Below are positions 59,453-64,000 of a stretch of 64,000 nucleotides of DNA, piece after piece. Source of the stretch: DATJLY01 sp963773665 (GTDB taxonomy: Bacteria > Pseudomonadota > Alphaproteobacteria > ATCC43930 > CGMCC-115725); the NCBI GenBank assembly GCA_963773665.1, contig CAVZBZ010000003.1, positions 186,001 through 250,000 of the forward strand. Direction: 5' to 3'. Every line of letters starts with the position of its first letter. Position 1 is the stretch's first letter. The position numbers and the translations under genes are program-made. The notes under the pieces were generated by a model. It did not search any database, was not told where the DNA came from, and saw nothing but the letters and a program-made list of their open reading frames with translations.

Positions 59453-60427
59453 ATGGGCACGATCGCGGTGGTGGTGAAGGAGGCGCGGCAGCTCACGCCG
59501 TCCATTCGCGAGCTGGTGCTGGAATCCGCCGACGGTGCGCCGCTGCCGCCGTGGGAGCCCGGCGCGCACATCGAGGTCGATGTGGCGCTTGCCGGACGCG
59601 CGATCGAGCCGCGCGCCTATTCGCTCATCGGCGGGACCGAGACCGAGGACGATCCGCCGAACCGCTATCGCATCGCCATCGAGCGCCAGCCCGAGGGCAG
59701 GGGCGGCTCGCGCTATCTCCACGACGAGGTCGCGGTGGGCGCCGCGCTGTCGATCGCAGCACCCCGCAACGAGTTTCAGCTTCATCTGCACGAAGCGGAC
59801 CGCGTGCTCGTCGCCGGCGGCATCGGCGTCGCGCCGATCTATGCCATGACGCGCGTGCTCGTGCGGCGCGGCATTCCGTTCCAGCTCCATTACGCCGGAC
59901 CCGATCCCGCCGAAATGGCGTACCGCGACGAGCTTGCCCGCATCGCGGGCGATCGCGTGCATTTCCATTTCGACGGCGGCAACGTCGATCTCGACGCCGT
60001 CTTTGCGGAACTGGGTTACCCCGCGGAAGTCTATATCTGCGGCCAGCGGCCGCTGGTGAAGGCGCTCGCCGCCTCGGCGCTCGACAACGGCCTGTCGCGC
60101 ATGCAGATCCTGCAGCAGAGCTTCGACCCACCGCCGCCGCCGGTGCCGAGCACCAATATCGGCTTCGAGGTCGAGCTGCGGCAATCGGGCATCACCGCCT
60201 TCGTGCCGCCGGACGCGAGCATCCTCGAGACCCTGCTCAGCGAAGGCTATCACGCGCAGTTCTATTGCGGCCGCGGCGAATGCGGGTTCTGCCCGCTACC
60301 GGTGCTCGAGACCGACGGCGCGATCGAGCATCGCGACCACTATCTCCAGCCGGACGAGCGGGGCGAACAGCTCTGCATCTGCGTCTCGCGCCTCAAGAGC
60401 GGCACGAAGCTCGTGCTCGACGCCTGA
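59453..60427 (+). CDS. PDR/VanB-family oxidoreductase (Rieske oxygenase reductase)
   Basis: A 324-residue reductase that passes electrons from NAD(P)H through flavin and a plant-type [2Fe-2S] centre to a Rieske oxygenase. Flavin motif RAYSLIG near residue 62, NAD motif VLVAGGIGVAPIYAMTR near 115-131, ICGQRPLVKALAA, and C-terminal ferredoxin ligands in YCGRGECGFC plus a final Cys in CICVSRL. Domain order FMN-NAD-FeS is that of phthalate dioxygenase and vanillate demethylase reductases. AGGAGG precedes the ATG. No oxygenase gene is adjacent; the two Rieske alpha subunits at 29.4-32 kb are the likely clients in this window. Confidence 0.87.
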   Translation: MGTIAVVVKEARQLTPSIRELVLESADGAPLPPWEPGAHIEVDVALAGRAIEPRAYSLIGGTETEDDPPNRYRIAIERQPEGRGGSRYLHDEVAVGAALSIAAPRNEFQLHLHEADRVLVAGGIGVAPIYAMTRVLVRRGIPFQLHYAGPDPAEMAYRDELARIAGDRVHFHFDGGNVDLDAVFAELGYPAEVYICGQRPLVKALAASALDNGLSRMQILQQSFDPPPPPVPSTNIGFEVELRQSGITAFVPPDASILETLLSEGYHAQFYCGRGECGFCPLPVLETDGAIEHRDHYLQPDERGEQLCICVSRLKSGTKLVLDA

Positions 60428-60434
60428 GCCGCGC

Positions 60435-61394
60435 TCAGGCGTAGTGCGGGAAAAGGGCGAGCGCGTTTTCCCGGTCGATGGCGGTGCGCTGCGCGGCCGG
60501 AAGGAAGCCCGGCGCCTCGTGCTCGGCGAGCGCGGCGTCCACGACGCGGGCATTGGCGAAGGGCCAGTCGCTGCCGAACAGGATGCGGTCGGGCGCCGCC
60601 ACCGTGGCGAGCGAGCCCATGGTCTGCGGGCCGGGCGAGAGCGCGGTGTCGTACCAGTAGCGCCGCAAGCCCGCCAAGACTTTTTCGCGCGGCCATTGCG
60701 GCAGCCTCGGATCGACCATCGGCGAAACCGACAGCCGCCAGGAGAAATAGGGAACGAGCCCGCCGGCATGCGCCAGGATGAAGCGGATGCGCGGGAACCG
60801 CTCGAGCGCGCCCGAGAAGAGCAGGTTCACGGCGGCCCGCGTCGTGTCGAACAGGAATTCCATCATGAAGCCGGGCCACGGCAGGTCGATCGACCGGCTC
60901 GACGGATTGTATGTGGGATGAATGAACACGACGGCGTCGCGGGCATCGAGCGCCTCGAGCACGGGATCGAAGCGCGGGTCGCCCAGAAATTTCGTACCGT
61001 AGCTGGCGAAGAGGCACACGCCGGCAAAGCCCAGCGCATCGTAGGCGTGCGCGATCTCGGCAAGCGCCGCATCCGTCTCATGCATCGGCACCAGCGCGAA
61101 CGCACCGAAGCGGCGCGGCCAGCGCGCCGAAAGCTCGGCCGCGTACTCGTTGCACCGGCGCGCGAGCGTGCGCGCGTCGTCAGGCGAGGCGAATTGCACG
61201 CCCGGCTGGGAGACCGAGGTGAGCGCGATCTCGATGCCGCTTCGGTCCATGATCGCGAGCGCGAGGTCGGACGACCATTCGGGATAGCGCCCGAGCGCCG
61301 GCCCGGAGCCCGCGGCGTAGGCGGCATCGCGGTAGAACGGCGGGATGATGTGGAAATGAACGTCGATGCGCCGGGCCGGCGCGGAATCGGTCAC
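60435..61394 (-). CDS. Amidohydrolase-2 family protein (ACMSD-like)
   Basis: A 319-residue metal enzyme with RIDVHFHIIPPFY (HxH), AVVFIHPTYNPS (His), FILAHAGGLVPYF (His) and ILFGSDWPFANA (Asp). It is paralogous to the protein at 48787. The GTG start at 61394 overlaps the aldolase stop (GTGA), so it is translated as the second gene of that pair. HFHIIPPFYRDA is characteristic of the 2-amino-3-carboxymuconate-semialdehyde decarboxylase-like group. It may decarboxylate or hydrolyse a product whose fragments then go to the HpcH/HpaI aldolase. Confidence 0.82.
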   Translation of the reverse strand: MTDSAPARRIDVHFHIIPPFYRDAAYAAGSGPALGRYPEWSSDLALAIMDRSGIEIALTSVSQPGVQFASPDDARTLARRCNEYAAELSARWPRRFGAFALVPMHETDAALAEIAHAYDALGFAGVCLFASYGTKFLGDPRFDPVLEALDARDAVVFIHPTYNPSSRSIDLPWPGFMMEFLFDTTRAAVNLLFSGALERFPRIRFILAHAGGLVPYFSWRLSVSPMVDPRLPQWPREKVLAGLRRYWYDTALSPGPQTMGSLATVAAPDRILFGSDWPFANARVVDAALAEHEAPGFLPAAQRTAIDRENALALFPHYA

Positions 61395-62173
61395 GGCTTC
61401 CGCTGCGCCGCGATTGCGGCGCGCATGTCGCGCACGGTCTCGCCGCCCGCGAGCGTCAGAAAACGCGCATCGCTCATCAGCGTCACGAAATCGAAGCCCA
61501 TCTCGACCATACGCTTGGCGTAAGCCGCGCTGCCGGTATGGATGCCGGCCTTGACGCGGTGCCGCCGGCATGCGCCGAGGATCTCGCCGAGCGCGCGGAG
61601 AACCACGTCCTCGTTGCGGTCGAGCCCATGCGGCAGGCCGAGCGACACCGACAGGTCCGACGGGCCGACATAGACCGCGTCGAGATCGGGCGTCGAGACG
61701 ATGGCGTCGAGCGCCGCGAGGGCCTCGCGCGTCTCGATCATCGCCAGGGCCGCGATCGTGTCGTTTGCCTTGACGGTGTAATCGGAGCCGCCATAGAGCG
61801 AAGCGCGAACGGGGCCGGAGCTGCGATAGCCCTTCGGCGCATAACGGCAGGCGCCGACGAAGGACTGGCATTCGGCGCGGCTGTTGATCATGGGGCAGAT
61901 GACGCCATAGGCGCCGGCGTCGAGCGCCTTCATGATCTCGGCGGGATCATTCCACGGCACGCGTACGAGCGGCGTCACGGATGTGGTGGAAATGCCCTGC
62001 AGCATCGCCACCATGTCGGAGTAGCCGATGAGACCGTGCTGGGCATCGATCACCAGCGAGTCCCAGCCGAGATGGGCCATCAGCTCGGCCGAGAAGCCGC
62101 TCGGTATGGCGCACCAGCCGTTGAGCACCGTGCCGCCGGCCGCCCAGATCTGCTTGACCCGATTTTCGCGCAT
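61391..62173 (-). CDS. HpcH/HpaI aldolase family protein
   Basis: A 260-residue class II pyruvate aldolase. Catalytic and metal elements: LVIDAQHGLIGYSDM (His base), PLVRVPWNDPAEI (Arg), AALAMIETREAL (Glu) and AVYVGPSDLSVSLG (Asp). IMKALDAGAYGVICPMINSR is the family core. It cleaves 4-hydroxy-2-oxo acids to pyruvate plus an aldehyde, the last step of meta-type aromatic degradation. Leading a two-gene operon with an ACMSD-like protein, it supports a ring-cleavage product route; the true substrate is unknown. Confidence 0.87.
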   Translation of the reverse strand: MRENRVKQIWAAGGTVLNGWCAIPSGFSAELMAHLGWDSLVIDAQHGLIGYSDMVAMLQGISTTSVTPLVRVPWNDPAEIMKALDAGAYGVICPMINSRAECQSFVGACRYAPKGYRSSGPVRASLYGGSDYTVKANDTIAALAMIETREALAALDAIVSTPDLDAVYVGPSDLSVSLGLPHGLDRNEDVVLRALGEILGACRRHRVKAGIHTGSAAYAKRMVEMGFDFVTLMSDARFLTLAGGETVRDMRAAIAAQRKP

Positions 62174-62275
62174 GGCTCAGACGGAAAACTGCCAAAGGCC
62201 CACACTGCGCCGCCCTCTGGACAAACGCACGGGCCTATGCCGTGAACCTGAAGCTGTGAAGGTGAGCGCCCCTTT

Positions 62276-62305
62276 GGCACGAGCGGCGAAGATGCCGCTC
62301 GTGCC
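62276..62305. other. Perfect 12-bp inverted repeat (hairpin) between two minus-strand genes
   Basis: GGCACGAGCGGC, loop GAAGAT, GCCGCTCGTGCC. It lies 20 bp downstream of the small secreted-protein gene stop. It could end that transcript or protect its 3' end, but no U-run follows on either strand, so a standard intrinsic terminator is not supported. Confidence 0.55.
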
Positions 62306-62324
62306 GCGATCGGGGGCTCTCAAA

Positions 62325-62723
62325 TCATTTTACCTTGACGATCGTGCCGGTGCGGGGTCCGCACTCGCCGGCCCAGCTCGCCGAGCCGGCACTGCCGTTC
62401 AGCTTGCCGGTGACGTGGAAATTCTGCCAACTGACGGAGGCCGATCCGTCGGCTCCAACCGCACCGCTGAGGGGCGACGAATTGGACGCCTTGCCCGACA
62501 CGACGGCGCCATCCGCCGTGCGGTGCAGATCGCCCACCACTTTGCCATCGGCAACGGTGAAGGGAATACGGATCGCCGGGCAGGTATATTGGCCTTCGGA
62601 CCCGATCGCGCCGCCAGCCGGCGGTGCATCGAGGACCCAATTGCCGTCGTACGGGCCGGCCGCATACGCCGGCACCACATAGGCCATGGCAACAACTGCG
62701 GCGATGCTAGTCAGAAGCGGCAA
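62325..62723 (-). CDS. Small secreted protein of unknown function
   Basis: A 132-residue protein with a signal peptide (hydrophobic LLTSIAAVVAMAYVV, cleavage after PAYA). The mature part is beta-rich: GPYDGNWVLDAPPAGG, two Cys (YTCPAI and GECGPR) likely disulfide-linked, and SWAGECGPRTGTIVKVK. It resembles small lipocalin-like or DUF envelope proteins but is not identified. The in-frame start is TTG at 62723. A better start, ATG at 62736 eight bases after AAGGGAG, is out of frame by one base and would give MARSL joined to PLLTSIAAVV, so a one-base insertion near 62724 is suspected. Confidence 0.6.
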   Translation of the reverse strand: MPLLTSIAAVVAMAYVVPAYAAGPYDGNWVLDAPPAGGAIGSEGQYTCPAIRIPFTVADGKVVGDLHRTADGAVVSGKASNSSPLSGAVGADGSASVSWQNFHVTGKLNGSAGSASWAGECGPRTGTIVKVK

Positions 62724-62736
62724 GACTTCGCGCCAT

Positions 62737-63068
62737 CGGTGAAATCTCCCTTATTGTGCTCAGTCCGCTGGAGGCGTGGTTTGGAAGACTTCGGAAAGAA
62801 CCCCCCAATCGCATCGGTCCCCCAAACGCGAGAATTGCACTGAAAGAGGCCGATGTCAATAATGCGTAAATCTTTATTGCCGGCCTTGCAACCATTGATA
62901 TCGTTGCGGAATCCGGCTCTTCGGCGCACGCTGAGAGGCTCCGCCGAAACGGCCCGTCGGGCAGCCGTGCTTGAGCGGTGAAAGCGCGCTGTGATATCGT
63001 TAACGTGCGACTCGGGATGAGACTAGGGAAACGGGGGCACGCGAAAATGGCGGTCGGGCTCTGAACGC
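62737..63068. other. 332-bp gene-free region, relatively AT-rich in the middle
   Basis: Between the divergent starts of the secreted protein and the cyclic-nucleotide/patatin gene. The stretch near 62850-62900 (GTCAATAATGCGTAAATC) is AT-rich and may hold promoters. Short frames here are not protein-like. No repeat or RNA gene was recognised. Confidence 0.4.
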
Positions 63069-64000
63069 ATGTCGCGTGAAACGGTCGAGACTCAATGGGT
63101 CGCGCTTATCTCGAAAGTCGCGCCGTTTTCCTATTTGGCGGAAGAACAACTCGCCGAAATCGCTGACAGTTTTACTTGGTTCACGGCGCTCGGCGGCAAG
63201 ACTCTGATCCGGCAGGGCGATCCCTCCGACGAGCTGTTCATCATCGTGAGCGGCGGGCTCGGCGTCTACGTCGAGAGCGACGCCGGGGGCGAGCGCTTCG
63301 TCGGGCGAATCGGCGCGGGCGAAACCGTCGGCGAGATGGGCCTCATCAGCGGCGAGCCGCGCTCGGCGACCGTGCGCTGCCTCAGGGACGCCGAGGTGCT
63401 GGCGATCGCCAAGAAGGAATGGGACGCCTTCGCCGAACGGCATCCGGCCGCGCTCCTCGCCATCACGCAGACCCTGATCAGCCAACTCCGCGCGGCGCAA
63501 AGCGACCGGCAGCCGAAGTCGTTCGAGCGTTCGCTCTCGATCATCCCGAGCGATCCGGAGCTCGACGTCGATTCGTTCGCGAAGAAGCTCGTCGCCAATC
63601 TCGCGAAATACCATTCGGTCGTGTGCGTCACGCGCCAGATCGCGATGGGCCGGTCGCTCGACTGGTTCCGCGAGCTGGAGGCGGGGCACAATCTCGTCGT
63701 CTACGTCGCCGAGCCGGGCCCCACGCCGTGGACGCAATTGTGCCTGCGGCAGGCCGATTCGCTGCTCCTGGTGGCGCGCGGCGGCCAATCGCCGCAACCG
63801 TTCGAGGCGCTCCGCTTCGACAGCACGCCCGAGACGATCCGGCCGGTCGATCTTGCGCTCGTCTGGGAGAAGGACGCCGCGATCAAGGGCACCGCGGGCT
63901 GGCTCGCGCTGCACGAAGTCAAGATGCACCACCACATCCGCAGCGACGCCGACATCGAGCGCCTGGCGCGGATGATGACCGGCCGTGCGATCGGGCTCGT
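63069..64000 (+). CDS. Cyclic-nucleotide-binding/patatin-type phospholipase, N-terminal part (cut by window end)
   Basis: 310 codons open to the window edge. Residues 1-150 form a cNMP-binding domain: GGKTLIRQGDPSDELFIIVS, GETVGEMGLISGEPRSATVR and VLAIAKKEWDAFAERHPAAL. The middle resembles the linker of NTE-type esterases (VVCVTRQIAMGRSLDWFREL, LCLRQADSLLLVARGG, VKMHHHIRSDADIERLARMM). The last residues TGRAIGLV are where patatin domains begin (normally continuing into the GGGxRG oxyanion loop), so the catalytic domain lies beyond 64000. It is probably an inner-membrane-associated lysophospholipase regulated by ligand binding. The start ATG at 63069 has no strong ribosome binding site. Confidence 0.75.
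   Translation, partial: MSRETVETQWVALISKVAPFSYLAEEQLAEIADSFTWFTALGGKTLIRQGDPSDELFIIVSGGLGVYVESDAGGERFVGRIGAGETVGEMGLISGEPRSATVRCLRDAEVLAIAKKEWDAFAERHPAALLAITQTLISQLRAAQSDRQPKSFERSLSIIPSDPELDVDSFAKKLVANLAKYHSVVCVTRQIAMGRSLDWFRELEAGHNLVVYVAEPGPTPWTQLCLRQADSLLLVARGGQSPQPFEALRFDSTPETIRPVDLALVWEKDAAIKGTAGWLALHEVKMHHHIRSDADIERLARMMTGRAIGL

Noticed and set aside
62276..62305. Rho-independent terminator
   Set aside because: The stem is perfect but no run of U follows in either direction.
1..64000. tRNA, rRNA, prophage, restriction-modification or toxin-antitoxin loci
   Set aside because: Looked for by eye through motif and gene context; nothing supportable was found. A covariance-model and HMM scan would be needed to exclude small RNAs fully.

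Overview
The window reads as chromosomal DNA of a GC-rich alphaproteobacterium, probably a soil or sediment heterotroph of the Hyphomicrobiales/Rhodospirillales type. This is inferred from high GC, many GTG starts, 4-base stop/start overlaps, a DUF3775-like protein, an intracellular polyhydroxyalkanoate depolymerase and intergenic repeats whose translations read NEPNF/NETNF. No tRNA, rRNA, CRISPR array, phage or plasmid module was seen.

Layout. 1-15.6 kb (minus strand): a two-partner secretion operon, in transcription order an OmpA-like periplasmic protein, a TpsB outer-membrane transporter, a giant repeat-rich TpsA exoprotein (about 4,335 residues if two +1 frameshifts are ignored) and a lipoprotein cut by the window edge. 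TpsA carries a 2,229-bp tandem duplication and about ten ~380-bp repeats. 15.8-20.2 kb (plus): a tightly overlapping operon of MBL-fold hydrolase, D-2-hydroxyacid dehydrogenase, TauD-type dioxygenase and Baeyer-Villiger-type monooxygenase. 20.2-25.1 kb: PhaZ, glutathione S-transferase, cupin, DUF3775, 3-hydroxyisobutyrate-dehydrogenase-like enzyme and a second TauD dioxygenase. 25.2-28.0 kb (minus): Gfo/Idh/MocA oxidoreductase, a frameshifted MarR regulator and a MetE-like protein.

28.0-29.3 kb holds an intact IS110-type element inside a palindromic repeat. Its 177-nt non-coding 5' end contains the guide segments expected of a bridge RNA: together they spell the 14-bp split target, and other segments match the element's own ends. 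It sits in the divergent intergenic region between the Gfo/MarR operon and a Rieske oxygenase operon.

29.4-62.2 kb is a long mosaic of short operons for breaking down aromatic and related carbon compounds: two Rieske oxygenases, an HpaB-type hydroxylase with an acyl-CoA-dehydrogenase-fold enzyme, DUF3500, five ACMSD-like amidohydrolases/decarboxylases, two carboxymuconolactone-decarboxylase-like proteins, dienelactone hydrolase, a flavoprotein dehydrogenase with a Crp-type regulator, two VOC proteins, a TPP enzyme with a haem-oxygenase-like diiron protein, a FerB-like hydroxycinnamoyl-CoA hydratase/lyase divergent from a FerA-like NDP-forming acyl-CoA synthetase, an operon of two fumarylacetoacetate-hydrolase-like proteins with NTF2 and luciferase-like genes, a VanB-type reductase and an HpcH/HpaI aldolase. 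Together they suggest side-chain shortening, O-demethylation or hydroxylation, decarboxylation and ring-product hydrolysis of plant-derived aromatics; individual substrates are not readable from sequence. 62.3-64.0 kb: a small secreted protein and the start of a cyclic-nucleotide-binding/patatin-type protein cut by the window end.
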